Source of the DNA: Glaciihabitans sp.
Lineage (GTDB): Bacteria > Actinomycetota > Actinomycetes > Actinomycetales > Microbacteriaceae
Direction: 5' to 3'
DNA: 64,000 nt
NCBI GenBank assembly: GCA_025464095.1
Contig: JAODMF010000021.1
Location: 62,001 to 126,000 of the forward strand
Shown: positions 19,055 to 29,252 of the stretch, in pieces
Position numbering within the stretch: the stretch's first letter is position 1
Layout: each line of letters begins with the position of its first letter
Translations under genes and position numbers: made by a program
Notes under the pieces: model-generated
What the model was told of the DNA's origin: nothing
Databases searched by the model: none
What the model saw: the letters and a program-made list of their open reading frames with translations, nothing else

Positions 19055-19081
19055 TTGCAGAACGTTACTGAAGGAAGGTGA
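19055..19081 (+). CDS. Possible 8-codon leader peptide upstream of ftsH
   Basis: A TTG-started frame encoding MQNVTEGR lies 4 bases after the strongest Shine-Dalgarno in the region (AGGAGGG, 19043-19049). Its TGA stop overlaps a GTG that can start ftsH (GTGA at 19078-19081). This looks like a leader peptide that could couple translation into ftsH. Only sequence context supports it; it could be a chance frame behind an RBS. Confidence 0.35.
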   Translation: MQNVTEGR

Positions 19082-21120
19082 AGGGTCTCCCGGCCCGGAT
19101 CACTATGGATTTTAAGCGCATTCTTCGCGGTCCTCTGGTGTGGGTCGTTTTGGCGGTCATCGTCGTGTGGGTGGGCACGAGCCTTCTCACCGGTACCGGC
19201 TTCCGTGAGGTCACGACGCAGGACGGACTGAACCTGCTCAAGGGCAGCACCGTCTCCAACGCGAAGATCGTCGACGGCGAACAGCGCGTCGACCTCAAGC
19301 TCGACAAGGCCTACATCGCCGGCGGCACCAACTATGGCACGAGCGTGCAGTTCTACTACGCGGCTCCGCGCGGCACCGCGGTGGTCGCGGCGATCAGCGA
19401 TTCGACCGCCAAGTTCGACGACGCTCCCCCGGCCAACAACTTCCTCGGCTCGATCTTCGGGATCCTCGTTCCCTTCCTCCTCGTTGGCGTCATCTTCTAC
19501 TTCCTCTTCATGCGCATGCAGAGCGGCGGAAACCGCGTCATGCAGTTCGGCAAGTCCAAGGCGAAGCTCGTCAGCAAGGATGCCGCCAAGGTCACCTTCG
19601 CCGACGTCGCCGGTGTGGATGAGGCGATTGAGGAGCTCGAGGAGATCAAGGACTTCCTCAAGGACCCGGCCCGCTTCCAGGCGGTTGGCGCGCGCATCCC
19701 GAAGGGCGTGCTGCTGTACGGCCCTCCCGGAACGGGAAAGACCCTGCTCGCCCGCGCTGTCGCCGGCGAGGCTGGCGTTCCCTTCTACTCGATCTCCGGT
19801 TCCGACTTCGTCGAGATGTTCGTGGGTGTCGGCGCCAGCCGGGTTCGCGACCTGTTCACGCAGGCGAAAGAAAACTCACCGGCGATCATCTTCGTCGACG
19901 AGATCGACGCGGTCGGCCGTCACCGCGGCGCAGGAATCGGCGGCGGCAACGACGAGCGCGAGCAGACCCTCAACCAGCTGCTGGTCGAGATGGACGGCTT
20001 CGACGTCAAGACGAACGTCATCCTCATCGCCGCGACAAACCGCCCGGACGTGCTCGACCCGGCGCTGCTTCGCCCCGGACGTTTCGACCGCCAGATCGGC
20101 GTCGACGCTCCCGACCTGCAGGGACGTAAGCGCATCCTCGAGGTGCACGGCAAGGGCAAGCCGCTCGCCGCATCCGTCAACCTCGAAGTGCTCGCCCGCA
20201 AGACGCCCGGGTTCACCGGCGCCGACCTGGCGAACGTGCTCAACGAGGCCGCACTGCTGACGGCTCGCTCGAACGCCCAGCTGATCGACAACCGCGCGCT
20301 GGATGAGGCGGTCGACCGCGTCATGGCCGGCCCGCAGCGCCGCAGCCGCATCATGGCCGACAAGGAAAAGCTCATCACCGCGTACCACGAGGGCGGACAC
20401 GCGCTCGCTGCGGCATCCATGCGGCACACCGACCCGGTCACGAAGGTCACCATCCTTCCGCGTGGCCGCGCCCTCGGTTACACGATGGTGCTGCCGATCG
20501 AGGACAAGTACTCGATCACGCGCAACGAACTGCTCGACCAGCTCGCGTACGCGATGGGCGGCCGGGTGGCCGAAGAGATCGTTTTCCACGACCCGACCAC
20601 CGGGGCGTCGAATGACATCGAGAAGGCGACATCCATCGCCCGCCGCATGGTCACCGAGTACGGCATGAGCGCCGCGGTCGGATCCGTGAAGCTCGGCAAT
20701 GCAAGCGCTGAACCCTTCATGGGACGCGACATGGGCAACGGTCGCGACTACTCGGAGAACATCGCCGAGATGGTCGACGCCGAGGTTCGACTGCTCATCG
20801 AACAGGCCCACACCGAGGCGTGGGAGGTGCTGAACGACAACCGCGACATCCTCGACAAGCTGGCGACCGAGCTCCTGGAGAAGGAGACGCTCGACCACGA
20901 CCAGCTGGCCGAGATCTTCACGGATGTGCGCAAGCTGCCCGAGCGCCCGCAGTGGCTCTCCAGCAAGGAGCGCCCGCTGTCGGACCGCCCGCCGGTTGTC
21001 GTGCCTGCCAAGGCTCCCATCGACGCGGGTGTTGTCGACGGCGGTGTTCAGTCTGAGCCGCCGACGAAGCCCAAGCGCACGCCTCGTCCGCGCAAGTCTC
21101 CCGGCATAGCAACCGCCTGA
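19078..21120 (+). CDS. ftsH: ATP-dependent zinc metalloprotease FtsH
   Basis: A membrane-bound AAA+ protease that degrades misfolded membrane proteins and short-lived regulators. Two N-terminal helices bracket an external domain (first TM in [13 protein letters not shown]; second in [16 protein letters not shown]). The AAA domain has Walker A GPPGTGKT, Walker B IIFVDEID and the SRH arginines. The zinc site is HEGGH, with the later acidic ligand in [10 protein letters not shown]. The C terminus is a proline/lysine-rich tail. The start is either GTG 19078 (680 residues, RBS adjoining) or ATG 19105 (671 residues, [10 protein letters not shown], the usual family start). Confidence 0.96.
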   Translation: MKGLPARITMDFKRILRGPLVWVVLAVIVVWVGTSLLTGTGFREVTTQDGLNLLKGSTVSNAKIVDGEQRVDLKLDKAYIAGGTNYGTSVQFYYAAPRGTAVVAAISDSTAKFDDAPPANNFLGSIFGILVPFLLVGVIFYFLFMRMQSGGNRVMQFGKSKAKLVSKDAAKVTFADVAGVDEAIEELEEIKDFLKDPARFQAVGARIPKGVLLYGPPGTGKTLLARAVAGEAGVPFYSISGSDFVEMFVGVGASRVRDLFTQAKENSPAIIFVDEIDAVGRHRGAGIGGGNDEREQTLNQLLVEMDGFDVKTNVILIAATNRPDVLDPALLRPGRFDRQIGVDAPDLQGRKRILEVHGKGKPLAASVNLEVLARKTPGFTGADLANVLNEAALLTARSNAQLIDNRALDEAVDRVMAGPQRRSRIMADKEKLITAYHEGGHALAAASMRHTDPVTKVTILPRGRALGYTMVLPIEDKYSITRNELLDQLAYAMGGRVAEEIVFHDPTTGASNDIEKATSIARRMVTEYGMSAAVGSVKLGNASAEPFMGRDMGNGRDYSENIAEMVDAEVRLLIEQAHTEAWEVLNDNRDILDKLATELLEKETLDHDQLAEIFTDVRKLPERPQWLSSKERPLSDRPPVVVPAKAPIDAGVVDGGVQSEPPTKPKRTPRPRKSPGIATA

Positions 21121-21124
21121 CACC

Positions 21125-21706
21125 GTGCCTCCCATCGACACCGGACGCATCGAAGCGGCGGTCGCCGAGCTGCTCGCTGCGATCGGCGAGGACCCGACGC
21201 GCTCGGGTCTCGCCGATACGCCCCACCGGGTGGCGGAGTCATACGGTGAGTTCTTCGCCGGCGTGGGAGTGGATGCCGCGGCCCTGCTCAGCGGCGACGG
21301 CGAGCTCGAGTCGGCCGAGGGGGAGCGTGGTGAACTGGTGCTCCTTCGCGACATCCAGTTTCGCTCGATGTGTGAGCACCACCTGCTGCCCTTCACCGGG
21401 GTCGCGCACGTCGGCTATGTGCCGGCGGATCGCATCGTCGGGCTGGGCACGATCGCGCGCGTGGTCGAGACGATCTCGTCACGACTGCAGCTGCAGGAGC
21501 GCCTCGCCGAAGAGATCGCCGACGCCCTCGTCGAGGGCCTCGCACCCGACGGCGTGCTCGTCGTGCTGGATGCCGCGCACGGCTGCGTTACCACGCGCGG
21601 GGTTCGTCAACAGCTGAGCACCACCCTGACCGTCGCTTCCCGTGGCTCGCTCGGCGATCCCGCTGCGCGAGCGGAAGCCATTACGCTGATCGGATCCCAT
21701 GGCTAA
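21125..21706 (+). CDS. folE: GTP cyclohydrolase I
   Basis: The 193-residue enzyme opens GTP to dihydroneopterin triphosphate, the first step to folate. It has the zinc and active-site segments CEHHLLPF and HGCVTTRG. It starts with GTG 5 bases after the ftsH stop, and its end overlaps folP by 8 bases, so it belongs to a tightly coupled ftsH-folate operon. Confidence 0.97.
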   Translation: MPPIDTGRIEAAVAELLAAIGEDPTRSGLADTPHRVAESYGEFFAGVGVDAAALLSGDGELESAEGERGELVLLRDIQFRSMCEHHLLPFTGVAHVGYVPADRIVGLGTIARVVETISSRLQLQERLAEEIADALVEGLAPDGVLVVLDAAHGCVTTRGVRQQLSTTLTVASRGSLGDPAARAEAITLIGSHG

Positions 21707-22556
21707 GTCAGTCGTCAGCATCCGCCCCCAGCGCTCGGTCGGCCTGCAGCGGCCGCTGGTGCTGGGCATCCTCAACGTCACGCCGGACTCGTTCAGCGAT
21801 GGCGGGCGGTGGGAGGATGCCGCAGCGGCAATCGCACAGGGCGAACTGATGGCGAAACAGGGCGCCGATCTCATCGACGTGGGTGGCGAGTCCACCCGTC
21901 CAGGGGCGGAGCGGGTTGCTGCTCGCGACGAGCAGCGGCGCGTGCTCCCGGTGGTGGAGGCGCTCGTCGACCGCGGCATCCGGGTGAGCATCGACACGAT
22001 GAATTCGTCGACGGCACGCGCCGCGGCCAGGGCCGGGGCGGAATACGTCAACGACGTCTCGGGCGGCCTGGCCGACCCGGAGATGTTCCGGGTCGTGGCC
22101 GAGACCGGCGTGAAGTACATCGCGATGCACTGGCGCGGCCACAGCGACACCATGCAGGACAACGCGCACTACGACGACGTGGTCTCCGAGGTGCGGCAGG
22201 AACTCAAGGACCGCATAGCCGAGCTGCTCGTCTGGGGAGTCGACCCGGAGAACATCGTGATCGACCCCGGACTCGGCTTTGCGAAGACCGCCGAGCACAA
22301 CTGGAAGCTGCTGGCCGCCCTGCCCCGCCTCAACACCATCGGCTACCCCATTCTGATTGGCGCCTCCCGCAAGCGGTTTCTCGCCGGCCTGGTCGAGGAC
22401 AGTGCCACTCCGGAGGCACGCGACGCTCCCACGGCGCTGATCAGCGCCATGGCTGCGCAGGCCGGAGTGTGGGGCGTTCGCGTGCACGACATCCCCTCGA
22501 CGATGCGCGCCCTCGATGTCTGGTCGGCGTGGAACGCCGGGGCCGAACGTGGCTGA
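21699..22556 (+). CDS. folP: Dihydropteroate synthase
   Basis: The 285-residue TIM-barrel enzyme joins p-aminobenzoate to the pterin pyrophosphate and is the sulfonamide target. Signatures are GILNVTPDSFSDGG and GGESTRPGA at the N-terminal end, and DPGLGFAKT and GASRKRF later. Its ATG lies within the folE coding end, and its stop overlaps the folB start. Confidence 0.97.
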   Translation: MAKSVVSIRPQRSVGLQRPLVLGILNVTPDSFSDGGRWEDAAAAIAQGELMAKQGADLIDVGGESTRPGAERVAARDEQRRVLPVVEALVDRGIRVSIDTMNSSTARAAARAGAEYVNDVSGGLADPEMFRVVAETGVKYIAMHWRGHSDTMQDNAHYDDVVSEVRQELKDRIAELLVWGVDPENIVIDPGLGFAKTAEHNWKLLAALPRLNTIGYPILIGASRKRFLAGLVEDSATPEARDAPTALISAMAAQAGVWGVRVHDIPSTMRALDVWSAWNAGAERG

Positions 22557-22938
22557 GGAACGTGGCGCAGACGACGGCGGCGACCATCTGACCCTGACCG
22601 GCCTGCGCGCGACCGCCTTCCATGGCGTCTTCGAGCACGAGCGGCGCGAGGGCCAGGTGTTCATCATCGACCTCACGGTGTGGCTCGACCTGTCGGCTGC
22701 CGCATCCGGCGACGACCTGGGCAGCACCATTCACTACGGAGAGCTCGCCGAGGAGGTTGTCGGGGCGGTGGAGCGCGACCCTGTCGACCTGATCGAGACT
22801 GTCGCGCAGCGCATCGCCGACCTGGTTCTCGCCCACGATTCCGCGAACTCGGTGCGGGTGACCGTGCACAAGCCGAATGCGCCCATCACCGTGCCGTTCT
22901 CCGATGTGGCCGTCACGATTACGAGGAGCCGCGCGTGA
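22549..22938 (+). CDS. folB: Dihydroneopterin aldolase
   Basis: A 129-residue enzyme converting dihydroneopterin to hydroxymethyldihydropterin. Visible are FHGVFEHERREGQ, which contains the active-site glutamate, and TVHKPNAPI, which includes the catalytic lysine. GTG at 22549 overlaps the folP end by 8 bases; the stop overlaps the folK GTG as GTGA. An upstream in-frame start at 22516 would lie deep inside folP and is less likely. Confidence 0.94.
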   Translation: MAEERGADDGGDHLTLTGLRATAFHGVFEHERREGQVFIIDLTVWLDLSAAASGDDLGSTIHYGELAEEVVGAVERDPVDLIETVAQRIADLVLAHDSANSVRVTVHKPNAPITVPFSDVAVTITRSRA

Positions 22939-23438
22939 CCCGCGCCATCCTGTCGCTCGGGGCCAACCTGGGCGACCGGGAACAGACGATCCGGGATGCG
23001 GTGCGCGCCCTCCGAGCGCTGGACGGCGTCACCGTGAGCGCGGCCTCCGGCCTCGTCGAAACGCCCGCTTTGAAAGCCGCCGGCGTGGATGTCGACGCTC
23101 CCGCCTACCTGAACGCGGCCGTCGCGATCGAGACGACCCTTTCGCCGGAGGCACTCCTCGCCGCGCTGAACGGCATCGAGCGGGACCACGGGCGCGTGCG
23201 GGCGGAGCGGTGGGGCGACCGCACGCTGGACATCGACATTGTCACGATGGGCGGGCTCCAGCGGTCGGATGAGCGCCTGACGCTTCCGCACCCCCGCGCC
23301 GCCGAGCGCGCTTTCGTGCTGCGGCCCTGGCTCGAGATTGACCCGCACGCCGAACTGCCCGGGCTCGGACGGGTCGATACGCTTGTTTCGGCGACAACGG
23401 ATGAGGTTCGCCCCTACGCCGCGGAGGCACTGCTGTGA
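22935..23438 (+). CDS. folK: Hydroxymethyldihydropterin pyrophosphokinase
   Basis: HPPK transfers pyrophosphate from ATP to the pterin alcohol made by FolB, giving the FolP substrate. The 167-residue protein begins VTRAILSLGANLGDRE, the family N terminus, and has RWGDRTLDIDIV with the two metal-binding aspartates, then PHPRAAERAFVLRPW. It starts with GTG overlapping the folB stop and ends overlapping the next gene start. Confidence 0.96.
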   Translation: MTRAILSLGANLGDREQTIRDAVRALRALDGVTVSAASGLVETPALKAAGVDVDAPAYLNAAVAIETTLSPEALLAALNGIERDHGRVRAERWGDRTLDIDIVTMGGLQRSDERLTLPHPRAAERAFVLRPWLEIDPHAELPGLGRVDTLVSATTDEVRPYAAEALL

Positions 23439-23914
23439 CCCGAACCAAACCACTGAGCGTGATCGTCTACATCGCGCTCGGTGCGGCGGTCGGCTGGCTG
23501 CTGGAGATCGCTCTCATGGCGAGCGGGCTGCCCGTTGCCATCCCTCCCCTCACCGTTGGCATCGCCCTCGCGGTTCTCGGCGCACTCGTGGTCGGACTCG
23601 CGATCCCGGTTCGCCGCTCGGTGCGTGACCGCCAGCGCCAGATCGACCCCTTCTACGCGACGCGGGTCGTCGTGCTCGCCAAATCGTCGAGCATCGTCGC
23701 CGCGTTGGTCGTCGGTGGTGGCGGCAGCATCCTCGTCTTTCTCCTGAGCCGCTCGGTGATAGCGGCGGTAGGCTCGGTTCTGGCCGCGGGAGTGACCGCG
23801 GGCGGAGCGATCGCGCTTCTCGTGGCCGCGCTCATCGCGGAGAACATGTGCAGCATCCCGCCGGGTGACGACGACAAAGACGAAGACGATCCCGCACCCG
23901 TTCGACCGCATTGA
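23435..23914 (+). CDS. DUF3180 membrane protein
   Basis: A 159-residue membrane protein with about four helices and a cytoplasmic acidic tail (DDDKDEDD). Its sequence and its position right after folK match the DUF3180 family of actinobacteria, whose function is unknown. GTG start overlaps the folK stop as GTGA. There is a basic loop, RRSVRDRQRQ, between helices 2 and 3. Confidence 0.85.
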   Translation: MTRTKPLSVIVYIALGAAVGWLLEIALMASGLPVAIPPLTVGIALAVLGALVVGLAIPVRRSVRDRQRQIDPFYATRVVVLAKSSSIVAALVVGGGGSILVFLLSRSVIAAVGSVLAAGVTAGGAIALLVAALIAENMCSIPPGDDDKDEDDPAPVRPH

Positions 23915-23928
23915 GAGCCAGGACCATC

Positions 23929-24414
23929 GTGACCGACCGTCTCGAACTGCCCGGAACCACCTGGCGCCGCGTGTCCCCCAAGTACATCGTCGTCGACGTG
24001 GTCGGCTCGATCATCTCGGGAATCATGGCGACCGCGGTCACCAGCCTGCCCGCCTACTTCAGCCACGTCGCCTGGCTGTGGATCCTGCCCGCCGTGGTCG
24101 CGGTCATCTCGATCATCACGATCGCTTTCGTGCCGCGCCGGGTGAAGTCGATCGGCTACCAGCTGCGCGAGGACGACTTCATCTTTCGCCGCGGCCTCAT
24201 GTTCCAGCGCTTCGTGGCGGTGCCCTACGGCCGGATGCAACTTGTCGACATCAATCGCGGGCCGCTCGCGCGCGCTCTCGGGCTGAGCGAACTCAAGTTC
24301 GTCACCGCCGCCGCCTCGTCCGGGGTCGTGCTGCCGGGCCTCGTGCACGAGGACGCGGAAGAGCTGCGCGACAGGCTCGTTGAGCTGGCAGAGAGCAGGC
24401 GGGCCGGGCTGTGA
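23929..24414 (+). CDS. PH-domain membrane protein (YdbS-like)
   Basis: A 161-residue protein with two N-terminal helices (about 20-62) followed by a bacterial PH-like domain (bPH2): VKSIGYQLREDDFIFRRGL and then VPYGRMQLVDINRGPLAR, the family core. In Bacillus, YdbS and YdbT act as a pair that affects antimicrobial peptide sensitivity. The partner follows directly with a GTGA overlap. I prefer the GTG at 23929 behind AGGA; a TTG at 23911 would overlap the DUF3180 stop. Confidence 0.85.
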   Translation: MTDRLELPGTTWRRVSPKYIVVDVVGSIISGIMATAVTSLPAYFSHVAWLWILPAVVAVISIITIAFVPRRVKSIGYQLREDDFIFRRGLMFQRFVAVPYGRMQLVDINRGPLARALGLSELKFVTAAASSGVVLPGLVHEDAEELRDRLVELAESRRAGL

Positions 24415-26000
24415 GCGAGCCGACCGCCGTTCCGCACTTCGACCCAGGTACCGCGCCCGCAACGCGTCTCGCCGACGGAGAGTGGCATCGACTGCACCCC
24501 GCGACCCCGCTGCTGCGGGGCGGCATCGCCTTTCTTGCGATCATCGGTTTCGTCATCGCGAACCTGCGCGAGACGCTGGTCAACCTTCTCGTCGGTGGCC
24601 CGGGCAGGGCCAACGGCTACGACGGCGACCCGTTCGCGGTCCTGATCCAGCACCAACTCCTGCCCCTGGCCATCGGGGTACTCGCGCTCGGCCTCATCCT
24701 GTTCACCCTCGGCTTCTATGTCGCGTGGCGGATGCGCACCTTCCGCATCACCGACCAGGTCGTCGAAGTGCGCAGCGGCGTCCTCTTTCGTACCAATCGC
24801 AAGGGGCGGCTCGATCGCATCCAGGGCATCAACATCGTGCGGCCGCTGCTCGCGCGCCTGGTCGGCGCCGCGCGGCTCGAGATCGACGTCGCCGGACAGG
24901 ACGGCAACGTGCAGCTGGACTACCTGTCGTCGTCGATGGCGGACGACCTGCGCCGCGACATCCTGCTGCTGGCCTCAGGTACTCGGGCGCGGGAGGCCGT
25001 GGTCCCCGGCGCCGGAGCGAACACGGCGGCGCAGGCGACCAGCCGCGTCGGGGACTTCGTGTCGGCGCGCGCGTCTGATCTTCTCGCGCCGGAGCTCGAG
25101 CCCGGGCTCGCCCACCCCGACTCGGTGGTGAGGATGCACGTCGGCCGGCTGCTCGGATCGACGATCCTGCACGACCGCACCGTCATCTTCCTGGCGGTGC
25201 TCATCGGCGCCGGGGTGGCCTTCGCGACGACCCGCCAGCCGTATGCCCTCTTCGGGCTCGTCCCGTTCTTTCTCGGCCTCGGCGGTGTCATCGTCCGGCG
25301 GTTCACCAAGTCGCTTCGGTACTCGATTGCGGCGACGCCGGACGGCGTGCGCATCGGGTACGGTCTGCTCTCGACCAGCAATGAGACGCTGCCCCCGGGC
25401 CGCATCCACTCGGTCGAGGTGTTCCAGCCCATTCTCTGGCGCTTCGCGGGATGGTGGGAGGTGCGGGTCAACCGCGCAACGCGCCAGGGCCGGCAGGGGG
25501 CCAACGGGCAACAGAACACCACGATTCTTCCCGTCGGTAACCAGGACGACGTGATGGCCGTGCTAGCCCTGCTGCTGCCCGACCTCACCGACGAGCGGTC
25601 CCTCGCGCTGCTACGCCACGGGATTAACCGGGACAGGGGCGACGAGTACGTCACCTCACCACCGCGCGCCGCGGTCATCCGGTGGTTCTCCTGGCGGCGC
25701 AACGGATTCGCATCCGCTCCCGGAGCGGTGCTGTTTCGCAAGGGTGCCATCTGGCGCACCCTGGTGATTGCACCGGAGGCACGCGTGCAGAGCGTCGCGA
25801 TCTACCAGGGACCGTTGTTGCGCGTGCTGCGCCTGGCGACGCTCACGCTGCATACCGTTGCCGGTCCGATCACCGCGCGGCTCGGTGCGGTCGACCGGGA
25901 TGCCGCGCTGCAGTTCTTCGGCACGGTCGCCGCCGGCGTGGTCGCCTCGTCACGCTCCGACCGCTCGCACCGCTGGCGCCAGGGCGAGGCTCCCGCCTGA
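24411..26000 (+). CDS. PH-domain membrane protein (YdbT-like)
   Basis: A 529-residue protein with three repeats of a helix pair plus bPH2 domain. The repeats centre on DQVVEVRSGVLFRTNRKGRL, on SLRYSIAATPDGVRIGYGLL and on FASAPGAVLFRKGAIWRTL; each is followed by an IQGI/IHSVEV/VQSVAI strand. It forms a pair with the preceding YdbS-like gene. GTG start overlaps that gene; its own stop overlaps the next ATG (TGATG). Confidence 0.87.
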   Translation: MSEPTAVPHFDPGTAPATRLADGEWHRLHPATPLLRGGIAFLAIIGFVIANLRETLVNLLVGGPGRANGYDGDPFAVLIQHQLLPLAIGVLALGLILFTLGFYVAWRMRTFRITDQVVEVRSGVLFRTNRKGRLDRIQGINIVRPLLARLVGAARLEIDVAGQDGNVQLDYLSSSMADDLRRDILLLASGTRAREAVVPGAGANTAAQATSRVGDFVSARASDLLAPELEPGLAHPDSVVRMHVGRLLGSTILHDRTVIFLAVLIGAGVAFATTRQPYALFGLVPFFLGLGGVIVRRFTKSLRYSIAATPDGVRIGYGLLSTSNETLPPGRIHSVEVFQPILWRFAGWWEVRVNRATRQGRQGANGQQNTTILPVGNQDDVMAVLALLLPDLTDERSLALLRHGINRDRGDEYVTSPPRAAVIRWFSWRRNGFASAPGAVLFRKGAIWRTLVIAPEARVQSVAIYQGPLLRVLRLATLTLHTVAGPITARLGAVDRDAALQFFGTVAAGVVASSRSDRSHRWRQGEAPA

Positions 26001-26737
26001 TGGAGCGTTCCGGTCGACTCGGCGTAGGGATCATCGGCGCCGGTCGCGTTGGTCCGATTCTCGGTGCCGCGCTCGCGGGCGCCGGGCACGCCATCGTCGG
26101 CATTTCCGCGGTGTCTCAGCAGAGCCGCGACCGCGCCGAGGCGGTGCTGCCGGGAGTGCCGATCCTGGCCATTCCGGAGATCATCGAGCGCAGCGAACTC
26201 GTGATTCTCGCGGTGCCCGAGGCCGAACTCGCGAGCCTGGTCAGCGGACTGGCCGCGACGGGCGCCTGGCAGCCGGGCCAGCTCGTGCTGCACACGGCCG
26301 CGCCGTGGGGCACGGGCATCCTCGCGCCCGCAACCGCGCAGGGAGTGATTCCGCTCGCCATCCATCCGGCCATGGCATTCACCGGAACGAGCATCGACCT
26401 CGTGCGGCTGCGTGACAGCTTCTTCGCCGTTACAGCGCCCCGGGCAGTGCAGCCGATCGGGCAGGCGCTCGTGGTGGAGATGGGCGCGGAACCGATCCTC
26501 GTCGACGAAGCCGACCGGCCGGCCTGGGCCGAAGCGATAGCCATCGCAACGAGCTTCTCCGCCGCGATCGTCGCCCAGGCCACCGAGGCACTGAGCGCCA
26601 TCGGGATCGAGGCACCGGGCAGCATCCTCGCTCCACTGGTGCGCGCCTCGGTCGACAACGCGCTGGCCCGCGCCACGCCTACTACGATCGATCTCGGCTC
26701 GCTGCTGCATCCCGACGAGCCGGAGGACCTTTCGTGA
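26000..26737 (+). CDS. Rossmann-like/DUF2520 oxidoreductase-type protein
   Basis: A 245-residue protein with an N-terminal NAD(P)-binding Rossmann fold (VGIIGAGRVGPILGAAL) and a helical C-terminal DUF2520 domain (HPAMAFTG, then ATSFSAAIVAQATEAL). The family resembles ketopantoate reductase and usually neighbours panC, as here, where the stop overlaps the panC GTG. A role in pantothenate synthesis is plausible but inferred from context only. Confidence 0.85.
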   Translation: MERSGRLGVGIIGAGRVGPILGAALAGAGHAIVGISAVSQQSRDRAEAVLPGVPILAIPEIIERSELVILAVPEAELASLVSGLAATGAWQPGQLVLHTAAPWGTGILAPATAQGVIPLAIHPAMAFTGTSIDLVRLRDSFFAVTAPRAVQPIGQALVVEMGAEPILVDEADRPAWAEAIAIATSFSAAIVAQATEALSAIGIEAPGSILAPLVRASVDNALARATPTTIDLGSLLHPDEPEDLS

Positions 26738-27582
26738 ACACCGCCCGACCCGTTGTACTCACCACCATCGCCAGCACCCGCTCAGCGCTCGCCGACCGCG
26801 AGGGCGTCGTCCTCGTTCCCACGATGGGCGCATTGCACGCCGGCCACGTCGCGCTCGTCGAACGCGCGAAGCAGCTGGGCTCGCCCGTCGTCGTGTCGAT
26901 CTTCGTGAACCCGCTGCAGTTCGGCGCGAGCGAGGACCTCGACCGCTACCCCCGCACCCTGGACGCCGACCTCGACCTGCTGGCCGGGCTGGGCGTCGAT
27001 TTCGTCTTCGCCCCCACCGTCGACGAGATGTACCCGACGGGACCGTCCCAGACCCACGTCACCGCTGGCGGGGTCGGCAGCCTCTACGAGGGACGCTCCC
27101 GGCCCGGCCACTTCGACGGCGTGCTAACCGTCGTAGCCAAGCTGCTTGGCATCGTCCGGCCCCGACACATCCTGTTCGGACAGAAGGATGCACAGCAGGT
27201 GTTCCTCGTGCGCCGCATGGTCACCGACCTCAACTTCGACGTGGCGGTTCACACCGTCGAGACCGTGCGCGAAGACAGCGGCCTCGCACTTTCGAGCCGC
27301 AACCGGTTCCTCGACGCGAAAGAAAAGCGAGCGGCCCTTGGGCTCTCCCGCGCACTGGATGCGGCCGCGTCATCCGCGGATCAGGGCATCGACGCCGTGG
27401 TCGCCGCTGCCCAGTCCGCACTGATGGGCGAGTCGCTCGTTAAGCTGGACTACCTGAAGGTGGTCGACCCTGACACCTTCCTTCCCGTGGACGATCACTT
27501 CCGGGGACCCGCACTCGCGATCATCGCGGCGAGCGTCGGCTCAACGCGGCTGATCGACAACGAAACCATCTACGTGAGCTGA
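26734..27582 (+). CDS. panC: Pantothenate synthetase
   Basis: It condenses pantoate and beta-alanine with ATP. The 282-residue enzyme has the HIGH-like motif MGALHAGHVALV, FVNPLQFG, GQKDAQQV and DSGLALSSRNRFL of the nucleotidyltransferase fold. It starts with GTG overlapping the DUF2520 gene and ends 6 bases before lysS. No panB or panD gene is present nearby in the window. Confidence 0.97.
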   Translation: MNTARPVVLTTIASTRSALADREGVVLVPTMGALHAGHVALVERAKQLGSPVVVSIFVNPLQFGASEDLDRYPRTLDADLDLLAGLGVDFVFAPTVDEMYPTGPSQTHVTAGGVGSLYEGRSRPGHFDGVLTVVAKLLGIVRPRHILFGQKDAQQVFLVRRMVTDLNFDVAVHTVETVREDSGLALSSRNRFLDAKEKRAALGLSRALDAAASSADQGIDAVVAAAQSALMGESLVKLDYLKVVDPDTFLPVDDHFRGPALAIIAASVGSTRLIDNETIYVS

Positions 27583-27588
27583 GAGCGC

Positions 27589-29088
27589 ATGACTGACCAG
27601 ATCCCCGTGATTGCCGACGACGAACTGGAAGCCGACGAGCAGAAGCTGGTGCGCCTCGGCAAGCGCGAGCGCCTCATCGACTCCGGTGCCGGCGCGTATC
27701 CGGTATCCGTCGCGGTGACCGACACGATCGCCGGAGTGCGCGAGCGGTTTCCCGACCTCGACGTGGATGTCGCCACCGGACAGACCGTCGGCATCGCCGG
27801 CCGCGTCGTCTTTTTCCGGAACACCGGCAAGCTCTGCTTCGCGACGCTGCAGGCGGGTGATGGCTCGCGGATCCAGGCGATGGTCAGCCTTGCCGAGGTC
27901 GGCGAGGAATCGCTCGCCCGGTGGAAGGAATTCGTCGATCTTGGGGACCACGTCTTCGTCGTCGGCGAGGTCATCTCGAGCAGGCGCGGAGAACTCTCGG
28001 TGCTCGCGAGCGAGTGGCAGATCGCATCCAAGGCGCTGCGCCCGCTGCCGAACCTGCACTCCGAGCTCAGCGACGAGGCGCGCGTGCGCAACCGCTATCT
28101 CGACCTGATCGTGCGCGACCAGGCGCGCGTCGTGGTGCGGGCGCGGTCGGCCGTCAACGCGTCGATCCGCGCGACACTCACCGGGCACGACTACCTCGAG
28201 GTAGAGACCCCCATGCTGCAGACGATGCACGGCGGCGCATCCGCTCGCCCCTTCGTCACGCACAGCAACGCGTTCGATGCCGAGCTGTACCTGCGCATCG
28301 CGCCCGAGCTGTTCCTGAAGCGTGCCGTCGTCGGCGGCATCGAGCGGGTCTTCGAGATCAACCGCAACTTTCGCAACGAGGGCGCCGACTCGACGCACTC
28401 GCCCGAGTTCGCGATGCTCGAGGCCTACCAGGCCTACGGCGATTACAACCAGATGGCCGGCCTGACGCAGGAGATGATCCAGAACGCCGCCGTCGCCGTT
28501 TCCGGTACGCAGGTGGTGACCTGGGCCGATGGCACGGAGTACGACCTCGGCGGCGAGTGGGCACGGCTGCCGATGTACGAGTCACTGTCAGAAGCTGCCC
28601 AGGTCGAGATCACCCCCTCCACGCCGTACGACGTGCTGCTCGAGCACGCGACATCGCTCGGCATCGAGGTGAAGCAGCCCACCCACGGAAAGCTCGTGGA
28701 AGAACTGTGGGAGCACTACGTCAAGCCGACGCTGGTGCGTCCGACCTTCGTGACCGACTTTCCGATCGATACCTCACCGCTCGTGCGGGCGCACCGCGAG
28801 AAGGCCGGTGTGGTCGAGAAGTGGGACCTCTACATCCGCGGATTTGAACTGGCGACCGGCTACTCGGAGCTGGTCGACCCCGTGATCCAGCGCGAGCGAT
28901 TCATCGAACAGGCCGCGCTCGCGACCCGAGGCGACGTCGAAGCGATGCGCCTCGATGAGGAATTCCTGCGAGCGCTCGAATACGGGATGCCGCCAACCGG
29001 TGGCATGGGCATGGGCATCGACCGCCTGCTGATGGCGATCACCGGACTCGGTGTGCGCGAGACGATCCTGTTCCCCCTGGTGAAGTAG
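27589..29088 (+). CDS. lysS: Lysyl-tRNA synthetase, class II
   Basis: A 499-residue class-II enzyme with an N-terminal OB-fold anticodon-binding domain (about 60-170) and a catalytic domain with motif 2 [11 protein letters not shown] and motif 3 [11 protein letters not shown]. It charges tRNA-Lys. It is the last large gene of the ftsH-fol-pan block, and three small genes follow. Confidence 0.97.
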   Translation: MTDQIPVIADDELEADEQKLVRLGKRERLIDSGAGAYPVSVAVTDTIAGVRERFPDLDVDVATGQTVGIAGRVVFFRNTGKLCFATLQAGDGSRIQAMVSLAEVGEESLARWKEFVDLGDHVFVVGEVISSRRGELSVLASEWQIASKALRPLPNLHSELSDEARVRNRYLDLIVRDQARVVVRARSAVNASIRATLTGHDYLEVETPMLQTMHGGASARPFVTHSNAFDAELYLRIAPELFLKRAVVGGIERVFEINRNFRNEGADSTHSPEFAMLEAYQAYGDYNQMAGLTQEMIQNAAVAVSGTQVVTWADGTEYDLGGEWARLPMYESLSEAAQVEITPSTPYDVLLEHATSLGIEVKQPTHGKLVEELWEHYVKPTLVRPTFVTDFPIDTSPLVRAHREKAGVVEKWDLYIRGFELATGYSELVDPVIQRERFIEQAALATRGDVEAMRLDEEFLRALEYGMPPTGGMGMGIDRLLMAITGLGVRETILFPLVK

Positions 29089-29099
29089 AGGATGACGAC

Positions 29100-29252
29100 G
29101 TGAGCGACAATGGCCAACTGCCCGGCGACGACAACAAGAAGCGGTTCGGCGGAGTCACCACCACTCGGATCGTGCTCTGGGTCGTCGTGGGCGGATTCGC
29201 GGTGTACCTGATCGTCGTCGGCATCATCGGCATCCTGGCGAAGGCGCAGTGA
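29100..29252 (+). CDS. Small single-helix membrane protein, 50 aa
   Basis: A GTG-started frame of 50 residues begins 11 bases after the lysS stop behind AGAGGATG. It has a hydrophilic, lysine-containing N terminus (DDNKKRFGG) and one transmembrane helix (about 23-46). Its stop overlaps the start of the next small gene (GTGA). No family is recognised. Codon use is typical of the region, and the coupled arrangement argues that it is real. Confidence 0.6.
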   Translation: MSDNGQLPGDDNKKRFGGVTTTRIVLWVVVGGFAVYLIVVGIIGILAKAQ

